A stretch of 64,000 bases of DNA, from assembly GCA_963700865.1 (NCBI GenBank), contig CAVOZC010000001.1:124001-188000 (forward strand), written 5' to 3'. Of the stretch, positions 40,742-49,347 are shown in pieces (the first letter of the stretch is position 1; each line of letters starts with the position of its first letter). Position numbers and translations under genes: made by a program. This DNA comes from CAVOGJ01 sp963700865. Lineage in GTDB: Bacteria > Planctomycetota > Planctomycetia > Pirellulales > Pirellulaceae. The notes under the pieces were generated by a model. The model ran no database searches, was not told the DNA's origin, and was given only the letters and a program-made list of their open reading frames with translations.

Positions 40742-43132
40742 TCAGGCTCCTCCGGCACCGCCCCGCCGCCGCACTGCCGGGAGTCCCAGGCATCCCAGCA
40801 TCGCCAACAACCCCCAGGCCGACGGCTCCGGAACCAAGGCCGTCCCGCTCTGGAACTTGTGCGAGTTCCAGATATTAAAGTCGGACGCGTCGACCAGGCC
40901 GTCGCCGTTAAAATCGCCGCTGCACCATTCGGCGATGGCATTCAGCTTGTTACTGTTCCAGGTATTGAAGTCCGAGATATCCACGAACCCATCCAGGTTG
41001 GCATCCCCCAAAACCGTACCTTTCAGATGCACAACCCACTCCTCGATGTCGGCCTGATCGACCTGCCCATCACCGGTGATATCGAACGAGTCGTCGTTCT
41101 GGGACACCGCCAGTGTCAGCCGGTTGATATCGGCATGATCAAGGATGCCGTTTCCGCTGAAGTCGCCGACCAGGCCCAATCCGGTCACGGCAATCGTCAA
41201 CATCGTGCTGCTGAAATTCACATCCCATTCGAAGCCGATCGGAAGATCGTAGATCTCAAACGTACCGAATAATCCCTCCGCGGCCGTGAGCAGCGTAAAG
41301 GAATCGCCAATATTGGGACTGAAGGGACCGCCTCCGAGGTCTGCCAGATCAACTCTCAGCGTTCCCGAGAGAAAGGCCAGCCGATCGACATTGATCTGAT
41401 CGTACTGGGTGCCCGCCGTCAGCCCTCCCAGGTCGAACGCCAAGGTGCCGTCAATATTTGCCAGGTCCCCAACCATGTGCAGCGTCCCGATGACGTTGCC
41501 GTTCGGATCCCCTGGGGCCACCAGGCCGTCCACATTGCGCACCGAGCCATCGATCGGGCCGCTGCCTAGAAGAATGTCTCCGCTACCCGTCAACGTGCCC
41601 CCGTCCAATTGCAGAAACTGGGCGTCCAACGTTCCGCCAGCCAGGTGCAGACGGCCGTGGTTTTCGACGACCACATCGGCAAACGTCGTCAGCTTTCCGT
41701 TCGGTCCCCCGATCGAAACGGTCATTTCCGCGTTCGGATTTCCGGAGATGGTGGCCCGATAAACGGTCGAGGCGACATTCAGGTTGGCCGTCTGATTGCT
41801 ACCGCTGACATTGGCTACGACGGCGTCCCACATGACATTGGGAACACCAGCCGCGGACCAGCTACTGGCGGTCGTCCAATTGCCCACCGCGTTGGACGTG
41901 CCCCACGTATGCTGCTGGGTCACCGGATCACTGATGAACAAGCTCGGGCCGATGCCCCCCTGCCCCACCGACGGCTGCGCATCAATCACCAGGTCACGAT
42001 TGGCAAAGACATTGGTGCCGAGAATACCCGGTACGACGTTGCCCGGATCATTCGGGTTCGTCACGTCCAGCACGGCCACCGGCACATTGTGTAATACAAA
42101 ACTGCCGCCAATGCTGTCGAGTCGCAGCTCGTCGACAAAGAAGCCAGGAATTCCCGCCGTCACGCCCCCCGATCCTTCCACCGACAGCTCGAAGTCGGGG
42201 GTGTCGAGAATCGGATCAAATCCCAGCCGCACGGCGGTTTGCTCCGACACGACGGTCAGGCTGGCTCCCGTGTCGAAGAGAAACTCTTTGTCATTCAGGG
42301 CATTCGCCCCATCCGCCAGATCCAACTCGACGAACAAGCCACCGCTCTCGACGATCGTCGGTGAGAGTGGATTTTCATGAAAATCCAGGGTCGAAAAATC
42401 CAAGTTCTGGACATAGAGCGGCCCTTGAATAAATCCGGCCCCCGGCTTCAAGACCAGCGGCACACGGCGAGTGATTCCCTGATTCACGCCTTGGCCCAAC
42501 TCGAAAAACTCGATGTCGGGAGTGCGGACCGTGCGGCCTTGCAAGGTAAAAATCTGAGGGTCACTGTTGCGAATCTTGATGCCGTGCTGGGCGGCCATCG
42601 GCAGCCCCACGATGTTCGGCAAGGTCCATTCCGCGGGGGCGGACAACGTCGCAATATTTGTCTGGCCATGCAGGAAGGGAAAGTCCATCGTCAGACTCGC
42701 CCCGGCGCCGGTGCGAACCCCCATGCCACCGACGAACACACCGAGCGGATCGTTGATCCGCAAATCGATGATCCCCGTTGCGCCGCCAATCGCCTGAAAG
42801 TTCGTGCCGTCAAATCCCTCGGCGTCAATATTGAAGCCGGCCGTCGCCTGGCTGGTGAGAATGTGCGTGGCGGCACCCGTATCCAGCAGGGCAATGTCGT
42901 AATAGGCACTGCTGCCCGGCCCCAAGGGTTGCCCCACGGGCGCCGAATAGCCCTTGGCGATAAAGAAGGTGGCGGAAGTGTCGAACGTGTCGTATTTATC
43001 GGTGAGCGCCATTCCGACAAATGGCAGGAATCCCTCAAAGGCGACGTCGGCACGAGCCACCAAGCTCGACAACAATACTCCTGCCACCCCGCAAGCGCGC
43101 AGCGCTAGCCGAAAACACGTACGACAATCCAT
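40742..43132 (-). CDS. Secreted bilobal aspartic-protease-like protein with dockerin and PEP-CTERM
   Basis: A 796-residue surface protein from the ATG at 43132. Signal peptide about 1-28; two retropepsin/pepsin-like lobes each with a DTGA active-site motif (LLDTGAATHIL near 83-93 and LFDTGASLTVV near 287), as in a two-lobe aspartic peptidase; then an autotransporter-like beta repeat region (about 440-640: GGTLDAQFLQLDGGTLTGSG and GDPNGNVIGTLHM); then dockerin-type calcium repeats, GDFSGNGILDHADIN and GDANLDGFVDISDFNTWN / GDFNGDGLVDASDFNIWN (about 670-765); and a C-terminal PEP-CTERM sorting signal, VPEPSAWGLLAMLG plus RRR. The PEP-CTERM end predicts processing by an exosortase encoded elsewhere. 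Confidence 0.85.
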   Translation of the reverse strand: MDCRTCFRLALRACGVAGVLLSSLVARADVAFEGFLPFVGMALTDKYDTFDTSATFFIAKGYSAPVGQPLGPGSSAYYDIALLDTGAATHILTSQATAGFNIDAEGFDGTNFQAIGGATGIIDLRINDPLGVFVGGMGVRTGAGASLTMDFPFLHGQTNIATLSAPAEWTLPNIVGLPMAAQHGIKIRNSDPQIFTLQGRTVRTPDIEFFELGQGVNQGITRRVPLVLKPGAGFIQGPLYVQNLDFSTLDFHENPLSPTIVESGGLFVELDLADGANALNDKEFLFDTGASLTVVSEQTAVRLGFDPILDTPDFELSVEGSGGVTAGIPGFFVDELRLDSIGGSFVLHNVPVAVLDVTNPNDPGNVVPGILGTNVFANRDLVIDAQPSVGQGGIGPSLFISDPVTQQHTWGTSNAVGNWTTASSWSAAGVPNVMWDAVVANVSGSNQTANLNVASTVYRATISGNPNAEMTVSIGGPNGKLTTFADVVVENHGRLHLAGGTLDAQFLQLDGGTLTGSGDILLGSGPIDGSVRNVDGLVAPGDPNGNVIGTLHMVGDLANIDGTLAFDLGGLTAGTQYDQINVDRLAFLSGTLRVDLADLGGGPFSPNIGDSFTLLTAAEGLFGTFEIYDLPIGFEWDVNFSSTMLTIAVTGLGLVGDFSGNGILDHADINRLTLAVSQNDDSFDITGDGQVDQADIEEWVVHLKGTVLGDANLDGFVDISDFNTWNSNKLNAIAEWCSGDFNGDGLVDASDFNIWNSHKFQSGTALVPEPSAWGLLAMLGCLGLPAVRRRGGAGGA

Positions 43133-43425
43133 GGGATGCTCCAAGATTCTTCTCTGATCGCCCCGTCCACGCACCGGCGGCCACGAATCGCCGCTCAGGA
43201 GACGGGTAACGCCCCACACTCCATTCTATTGAGACTGCCCGAAAACTCAACGAAAAGGGGAAGGAAGGGCTCGGTTTCCCCGCGATGAATGGTGCTCAGG
43301 CCAGAATTCTGCCCGCCCGTCTCGTCGTCGCAGAGCCCGTTAACCGTGGGGGCACTGCCCTGCAGGGGAACGGTGGGGAAGCATGAGGGCATGGCCAGGC
43401 GAGGCCCGACATCACCACGGGCGAC

Positions 43426-45066
43426 TCACTCCAGCAAACCGGTCGCTGGACGAATCGCGCGGATGCGGGCTCGAGGGGCCAAACCTGACGCGTGGATCGG
43501 CTCCACGAGCGTATGCTGCCCCTGGTTGCCGGCTTGATCGCTGGCCTCAATCCGGAGATAGATCTTCTCAGGCACCCGATCATCCACCGGCCAGTCATAC
43601 TGACCGGAGTTAGGCAACGGACCAGCAATTTTCCGCCAGGGACCGTAGGGATTTTCCCCGTACATCAACGTGATGGGAACCTCGCTCAGCCACTGGTCCT
43701 GGGCTTCCCACGCAATTTGCAGCATGCCCGCGTGATTGCCGCGTCCGTATTTCGCGGATGTGATCCGTACCGTCGGCGGGGTGGCATCCACGCGGACCCA
43801 GATATCTGCCGGGTCTCCCATGCGGGGAGGCCGAGCCGCGAAACCTTCCTTGCCTTGCACGAGCAGGCGAAACCCATAGTTTCCATCGTCGAGCACGCTG
43901 ACCAGGTAGGGGCTGATCCGATCGTCATCATCCCCCAGATGTCGCCACGTCCGTCCGCCATCATCGGTCTGCCAGACCTCCACGCGATAGATATCATCCG
44001 GGCGTGCGGCTTCCAAATGGTAGTCCAGGTTGAAACGCCGCGAAGACGACCATAACGGTGCGCCAGCGGAACCCGACGGCCCTACCGGACCACTCTTCAC
44101 GGGTGACTGCGGACTCCCCACCGGCGGTTGTGGCCTTCCCGCCTCGGAAGGATGCGGCACCGCCCCGGAAAAACCGTGAGGGCCCTCCATCTTCGGCGTC
44201 GTCGTCGCGATCGGCGACGATTCGAACGTGGTCACATGCGGGTTTTCGACCCAACCTTCGGACGACGGAACATCGTTCGACGACGGCGGGGGAGCGGGTG
44301 TACCGCTCGAAACCAGCGGCGGCATGGACTCGAGCGGACGATTCGTGGGCGAAGGCGTCGGGTCGAGGGGAGCCGGCAAGGGAATTTCCGACCCTGGCGG
44401 GCTTGCTGCCACCACCGGTCCGGCCGGCGGTGGAAGCTGCCGCGATACGACGGCAGCATTTCCCGCCTCATCGCGAACGGTCGCCCGAACCTCGACGAGG
44501 CGGTTGCCCGCCGCGAGTGGCCAGGCGGTTTGACCAACGAGAACGCCATTGACGGGCGAAGCTGGCTGGATCGCAACCGGGTGCCACTCGGCCTCGTCCC
44601 CCAGACGATAGGCCAGTGATAGACTGCCACCCTTCAAGTGCGGATCGATGGCTCGCCAATGGGCCGTGAACTTCCCGTCCGGGGACGGACTGACCGCCAA
44701 TTCCATGGCCGGGTGCTCTCGGTCCACAATCACGATCATTTCGGGACGGCCAATGCCCGCCGGATGCGGTTTGCCCACGGCATCGATGGCCCGCATCGCG
44801 AACCAGAATTCACCGTCGACCCCGGCACGAAAACTGAACCGCCCTTCTTGGGGAGAACGTTCCTGATACAACGACCAGTTCTTACCTTTGTCTCCCGACA
44901 CATGCAGTTCGACACACTTGGGAGCCGTCTCGGGAGTCGAAGTTGAGACCGAAAAAGGCACGAAGAACGTGTCTTGATTGGTCATGATCGGCTGCTGTCC
45001 GTGAGAATCGCCCAGCAAGATGCCAGCCACGAAGGAAAAAGCGATCCATACGGAGCGACGGCGCAA
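43426..45066 (-). CDS. Secreted protein with beta-rich domains and Pro/Ser-rich linker
   Basis: A 546-residue protein with a signal peptide (about 1-23: IAFSFVAGILLGDSHG). The N-terminal half (about 25-205) has repeated Ig/FN3-like blocks (FSFRAGVDGEFWFAMRAIDAVG, LVEVRATVRDEAGNAAVVS); a Pro/Ser/Thr-rich linker spans about 210-335; the C-terminal half (about 340-546) repeats the pattern (YRVEVWQTDDGGRTWRHLG, GNYGFRLLVQGKEGFAARPP, KIYLRIEASDQAGNQGQHT). Planctomycetes have many such exported proteins; I recognise no enzyme motif. Probably an adhesive or binding protein on the surface; function unknown. Confidence 0.72.
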   Translation of the reverse strand: MRRRSVWIAFSFVAGILLGDSHGQQPIMTNQDTFFVPFSVSTSTPETAPKCVELHVSGDKGKNWSLYQERSPQEGRFSFRAGVDGEFWFAMRAIDAVGKPHPAGIGRPEMIVIVDREHPAMELAVSPSPDGKFTAHWRAIDPHLKGGSLSLAYRLGDEAEWHPVAIQPASPVNGVLVGQTAWPLAAGNRLVEVRATVRDEAGNAAVVSRQLPPPAGPVVAASPPGSEIPLPAPLDPTPSPTNRPLESMPPLVSSGTPAPPPSSNDVPSSEGWVENPHVTTFESSPIATTTPKMEGPHGFSGAVPHPSEAGRPQPPVGSPQSPVKSGPVGPSGSAGAPLWSSSRRFNLDYHLEAARPDDIYRVEVWQTDDGGRTWRHLGDDDDRISPYLVSVLDDGNYGFRLLVQGKEGFAARPPRMGDPADIWVRVDATPPTVRITSAKYGRGNHAGMLQIAWEAQDQWLSEVPITLMYGENPYGPWRKIAGPLPNSGQYDWPVDDRVPEKIYLRIEASDQAGNQGQHTLVEPIHASGLAPRARIRAIRPATGLLE

Positions 45067-45445
45067 GCTTCCATGAGGCGTCCAGCGCGATAACCATCGA
45101 ACGCTCAGCTGATAACATCGAGTTCATGGGAATCGCTGCGAAGTGGATACGAAGGCCCGTTCTTTCTCGGTATCGGCAGCTCCGAATGTACGGCTTGAAC
45201 ACAATGTGGACGTTTGGCAAGCCGGGTAAATTGCGCCTTCTACGGCGGCCATCGCACCCTCCCGCCGGCCCCGAGCGGATGTCGCGCGATGCGCGGCCGT
45301 CCGAATCGGCCCGGCTTTGGTCGACGAGCTTGCTGGCTATGTTAAACTCGGACCGTGCCCAGGGGCCGACTCGTGCCTGGAAACCTGGGCCCCAGTCACC
45401 CGTCCGACAGAATCTCCACCTCTGGAAAATCCAGTGGAAGTTCAC
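45067..45445. other. Intergenic space between divergent secreted-protein genes
   Basis: About 380 bases between the divergent genes at 43426-45066 and 45446-46813. The open frame across it is low in coding features. No hairpin repeat or RNA seen; promoters of both genes must be here. Confidence 0.35.
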
Positions 45446-46813
45446 ATGCCCATGCATCCTCGTTGGTTCGGCTCCCTCTCGGCGGCCGCCCTGATCACAT
45501 TCATGATGCTCGTCGCTCCCCCGCGGAGCGATGGTCAGACACGCTCGATGGTCGTGCGTCATCTTCAGTTGGGGGATGATGCCATCGAAATCGTGATCCG
45601 GACGTTCGGAACGCCAAGCTACCTCTTTTGTAATCTCCACAACGACGAAACAACCTCCGTCGCCGCTGCTCTGCAAGTGCTCCCGGACCACGCGGGGCGA
45701 CTGATCGAATTGCGACACACGGGCGAACGAAACATCGAATTCGACTTAGAAGGCACCCACTACCGATTCGATCCGAACCGCATTTTCACGCCGGTGGGCG
45801 TCCGCAAGACACTCATCGATTTGTCGACGCATACGCCGGAGGCGGAGGCCCTGGTAACTCGCTTCGGCGAAGAACTGCTCAAGATCTACGAGATCAAACG
45901 CTTTCGGGCCGTGATCGCCCTGCACAACAATACGGATGGCCGCTACGCGGTCACCGACTATTTAGGCCCCCAGGGCCCCTATGCGGCGGACGCGAGTGCG
46001 GTTCATTATGATGGCACGATCGATGCGGACGACTTCTACTTCGTGACCGACCGTTCCCTGTTCGACGCGCTGCGTCAACGGGGATTCAACGCAGTCCTGC
46101 AGAACAACGCCGCGGTCACGGACGATGGTTCGCTCTCGGTTTATTGCGGGAACGTGGGCATTCCCTATGTGAATGTCGAGGCGCAACATGGCCACCAATC
46201 ACAACAAGTGCTCATGCTGAAAAACCTACTCGAGATACTGGGGAAGAAACCGGCGGGCGAAGTGGTCGCGTCCCTCGATCTGGTGAACCTGCTGGAAGTC
46301 GATCCGACGTTTGTGATCGACTGCCGATACGCCACGAAGAACAACATCACGGGCGAAATCCTCTATCCTGGCCAGGCACTTTACCTCGAGCGGTCGGCCG
46401 CCCAGCGACTGGCCCGGGTACAGGCAACCTTGCGCGAGCAAGGATTGGGCTTGAAAATTTTTGATGCGTATCGGCCTCTCTCGGTGCAGAAGAAGTTGTG
46501 GCAAGCCAAACCCGATCCTCGTTACGTCGCAGATCCGGCGAAAGGCTCGCGACACAATCGCGGTAGCGCCGTGGATGTCACCCTCGTTGATCGGGCCGGT
46601 CGTGAGTTACCCATGCCTACTGAATTTGACGAGTTTAGTGAGAAGGCACACCTGACGTATCAAGACTTGCCCGCCCACATCCTCAAGAACCGCGAGCAGT
46701 TGCAAGCGGCCATGCAGGCCGAGGGCTTCCTGCCGCTGGAGACCGAGTGGTGGCATTTTGACGCCCCGGGCTGGGAAAGCTTCCCCATCTCGGACGTGAA
46801 TCCCTACGAATGA
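45446..46813 (+). CDS. VanX-type D-Ala-D-Ala dipeptidase with extra N-terminal HxxE domain
   Basis: A 455-residue exported protein. Signal peptide about 1-31. The N-terminal domain (about 40-265) carries LHNDE (H65xxE68), IALHNN (H160) and YVNVEAQHG (E245), the order of zinc ligands and catalytic Glu found in M14-like carboxypeptidases, but this is inference. The C-terminal domain (about 275-455) is a peptidase M15D/VanX: DCRYATKNNITG, DAYRP (Arg343), SRHNRGSAVDVTL (His370 and Asp377), and ETEWWHF (Glu434, His437), all metal and catalytic residues present. VanX hydrolyses D-Ala-D-Ala; here the exported form probably acts on peptidoglycan fragments. Confidence 0.85.
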   Translation: MPMHPRWFGSLSAAALITFMMLVAPPRSDGQTRSMVVRHLQLGDDAIEIVIRTFGTPSYLFCNLHNDETTSVAAALQVLPDHAGRLIELRHTGERNIEFDLEGTHYRFDPNRIFTPVGVRKTLIDLSTHTPEAEALVTRFGEELLKIYEIKRFRAVIALHNNTDGRYAVTDYLGPQGPYAADASAVHYDGTIDADDFYFVTDRSLFDALRQRGFNAVLQNNAAVTDDGSLSVYCGNVGIPYVNVEAQHGHQSQQVLMLKNLLEILGKKPAGEVVASLDLVNLLEVDPTFVIDCRYATKNNITGEILYPGQALYLERSAAQRLARVQATLREQGLGLKIFDAYRPLSVQKKLWQAKPDPRYVADPAKGSRHNRGSAVDVTLVDRAGRELPMPTEFDEFSEKAHLTYQDLPAHILKNREQLQAAMQAEGFLPLETEWWHFDAPGWESFPISDVNPYE

Positions 46814-47104
46814 TCCGACGCCGCAACGGACGCGGCTTTGCCAGCAGCTTGGGCAGGGTCACCCGTGCGCATGGTGATCCAGCCGTCCCCAACGCTCCAT
46901 CGTGTGACGTCTTGTCCTTCGGCCGATATCTCGTGCTGGTCGTCGAGTCGTCTGCTCGCCCGCGGCGACGAGCCCCCTGGGGGGATGTCGCCTGGCGGCA
47001 TCATGGGCGATTGACAGAAAATTTCTGAAAATGACTGCATGCCTGGCAGCCAGGTGTCGCGACTGAGGGTGTGGGCCACGACGGCGCTGCACGGAAAGCC
47101 TGCC

Positions 47105-47653
47105 ATGGCCTCGAACATCACAGAAATATTGCAACGCGTCGCCTCGGGACAGCCCCGAGCTGTCGATGAGTTGATCCCTGTTGTTTACGAACAGATGCGG
47201 GAAATGGCGACCCGAATGTCGCACCGCGAGTCGCCTGCCGCGTTCCGGCCCACGGAACTGGTCCACGAAGCTTACATCCGACTGATCGGCAACGAACAAC
47301 TCGCCTGGGAAAGTCGCGCCGATTTTTTTGCCGCTGCCGCGACTGTCATGCGACGCATTCTGGTCGACGACGCCCGCCATCGGAAACGCCAGAAACGCGG
47401 TGGCGGTCAACGGCCGCTGGAACTCGAGACAGATATGCTGCCCATGCAGGAAAACCAACTCGACCTGCTTGCGCTCGACGAGGCGTTACACCAGCTGGCC
47501 CAATTGTCACCACGACAAGCCAAGCTGGTGGAACTTCGCTTTTTTGGAGGCTTTAACCAACCCCAAATAGCCGACATGCTGCAGGTCTCGCCACGCACCG
47601 TCGCCAACGATTGGGCGATGGCCCGCGCCTGGCTGAGAACCCGACTTGCCTGA
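47105..47653 (+). CDS. ECF-type RNA polymerase sigma factor
   Basis: A 182-residue sigma-70 family ECF factor. Region 2: AVDELIPVVYEQMREMATRMSHRESPAAFRPTELVHEAYIRLI; region 4: LHQLAQLSPRQAKLVELRFFGGFNQPQIADMLQVSPRTVANDW with the helix-turn-helix near 140-165. It matches the planctomycete/acidobacterial class often found beside Ser/Thr kinases. Start ATG at 47105; the frame is open to 47039 but the extra residues are not conserved. Its TGA overlaps or abuts the ATG of the next gene (TGATG). Control of this sigma factor is likely through the kinase two genes on, not through a classical anti-sigma factor. Confidence 0.9.
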   Translation: MASNITEILQRVASGQPRAVDELIPVVYEQMREMATRMSHRESPAAFRPTELVHEAYIRLIGNEQLAWESRADFFAAAATVMRRILVDDARHRKRQKRGGGQRPLELETDMLPMQENQLDLLALDEALHQLAQLSPRQAKLVELRFFGGFNQPQIADMLQVSPRTVANDWAMARAWLRTRLA

Positions 47654-49347
47654 TGCCCGTGTTTTTAATCTCCCGAATAAACCAGGTCTCCACCACGATG
47701 AATCGTTCTCAAATCCCACCGCCGGCCACCAATCCACGACAACGCTGGGGGCTGCTGATGATGATGATGCTGTCGACTTCCCCGCTGGCTGCCGACGATT
47801 GGAACCAATACGGGGGTCCGCAGCGGTCTTTTTGCCTGAGCACACAGGCCGCGCATGCCGTGCCCGAGCAACCCGGTTTGCAGCGTCAATGGCAAGTCAC
47901 GCTGGGCACCGGCAAGTCGGCGATTGTGGGGGATCGTGAGACGGTTTTTGTCACGTATCGTCGGGCACTGGACGACGCTGCCGAGGACACGCGTTATGCC
48001 GAGGTCACCGCGGCGCTTTCGGCCAGCACCGGCGATACACTCTGGACCCATGAGACCGAGTGCGCAGATCTGCCGGAACAGGAGGCTTTCTCCGGCGACC
48101 CGCGGGCGCCGCAAGCCACCCCGGCGCTCCACGCCAGCTACGTTGTTACCCTCGGCTTTACCGGACGGCTGGAGTGTCTCTTGCGAGCCTCGGGCAAAGT
48201 ATGCTGGCAGATCGACCTTGTCGGCACCTATGATTGCCCGCCCGTACAGTTTGGGTTCGCGGCGAGTCCCCTGATCGAGGGAGACCGTGTCTACGTGCTC
48301 GCCGGCGGCCGGCAGGCAGGACTGCTATGCCTGGATATTGCCACTGGCAAACCAATATGGCACCTGCCGTGCTCCGAAGCCAGCTATGCCACACCGGTCA
48401 TCGCCGATTTGGACGGCCAGAGGCAGATTGTGTTTATGGATCGGGACGAATTGCAGGCGGCCGACCTCGATGGGCAGCGGCTGTGGGTATACGAACTTCC
48501 CGAGCAGGGAATGACGAACGTACCGACGCCCCTTCCGATCGGTCCCCGGACGCTGTTGCTATCCGGCCAGGGAATCAAAGGCATCCGTTGCCTGGAGGTG
48601 AAACGCGGCGACGCGACGTGGGAAGCTCGGGAACGCTGGTTTACGGGCCACACTCAGTTTTTTTACAGCAACTGGGTTCCGCTGGGACCTGATGCGATCA
48701 TTGGCTGCAATGAGAACGTTGCCGTAGCCGTCGCCATTAGCGACGGGCGCCGCCTGGGACGCTGGCGACGTTTTGGTGATGGCAATTTCATCCGCGCCGG
48801 GGATCGACTGCTGGTCCTGGATGGCCGCGGTAACTTTTCCTCGGTCAACATCGGCCCACAACAGCTTACGGAGGCGTGGCGTGTGCGGTTGCTGGATGCC
48901 CGCTGCTGGACGCCGCCTACCATCATTGATCAACGGCTGTTTGTGCGGGCTGACGACCAGGTCGCGTGCTGGCAGCTCAACGCGTCCGACGGCGCGCGGA
49001 ACGAACTGAAACGTCCATATGCTCTTCCGCTGAATGGGAAGTCGCACCAGCTGGCGGGGCAAGCATCGTCTCGACCGACCGTCGATCCGGTCGAGCAGAT
49101 CGCGACGAAATTCGAGCGCGACGGCGAGCAGGCGGCGTTGGAATTGTATGAACGACTCCGCCAGACCCCGGTGGTCGGTCTGACCTTGGACCAACGACTT
49201 GAACTCGCGGCACTAGCGGCCGATCATGGCCAGGACGAATTCGCGTTCCTGGTGCTGACTCACGCGGTCGAACAATTCCCGGATGCGGAAGATGCCCGCT
49301 CAGCGCTTCGCGAAATTCAAGACCGCCGGCCGAGCCAGGATCCATGA
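47653..49347 (+). CDS. Exported beta-propeller (PQQ-like) protein
   Basis: About 564 residues from the ATG at 47653, which overlaps the sigma-factor stop; an ATG at 47698 (MNRSQIPP) is alternative and puts the signal peptide (WGLLMMMMLSTSPLAAD) at the N-terminus. The propeller part has repeated blades with the style AALSASTGDTLWTHET, LLCLDIATGKPIWHLPC, QAADLDGQRLWVYELP, AVAISDGRRLGRWRRF, PPTIIDQRLFVRADDQVACW. The C-terminal helical part (about 480-560) includes a TPR-like HAVEQFPDAEDARSALREI. Ends in ATGA with the downstream kinase. Perhaps a periplasmic sensor or target of the kinase-sigma pathway (inference). Confidence 0.8.
   Translation: MPVFLISRINQVSTTMNRSQIPPPATNPRQRWGLLMMMMLSTSPLAADDWNQYGGPQRSFCLSTQAAHAVPEQPGLQRQWQVTLGTGKSAIVGDRETVFVTYRRALDDAAEDTRYAEVTAALSASTGDTLWTHETECADLPEQEAFSGDPRAPQATPALHASYVVTLGFTGRLECLLRASGKVCWQIDLVGTYDCPPVQFGFAASPLIEGDRVYVLAGGRQAGLLCLDIATGKPIWHLPCSEASYATPVIADLDGQRQIVFMDRDELQAADLDGQRLWVYELPEQGMTNVPTPLPIGPRTLLLSGQGIKGIRCLEVKRGDATWEARERWFTGHTQFFYSNWVPLGPDAIIGCNENVAVAVAISDGRRLGRWRRFGDGNFIRAGDRLLVLDGRGNFSSVNIGPQQLTEAWRVRLLDARCWTPPTIIDQRLFVRADDQVACWQLNASDGARNELKRPYALPLNGKSHQLAGQASSRPTVDPVEQIATKFERDGEQAALELYERLRQTPVVGLTLDQRLELAALAADHGQDEFAFLVLTHAVEQFPDAEDARSALREIQDRRPSQDP

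Noticed and set aside
41409..43108. Long plus-strand frames opposite the aspartic protease gene
   Set aside because: Shadows of the high-GC protease gene; composition is not protein-like.
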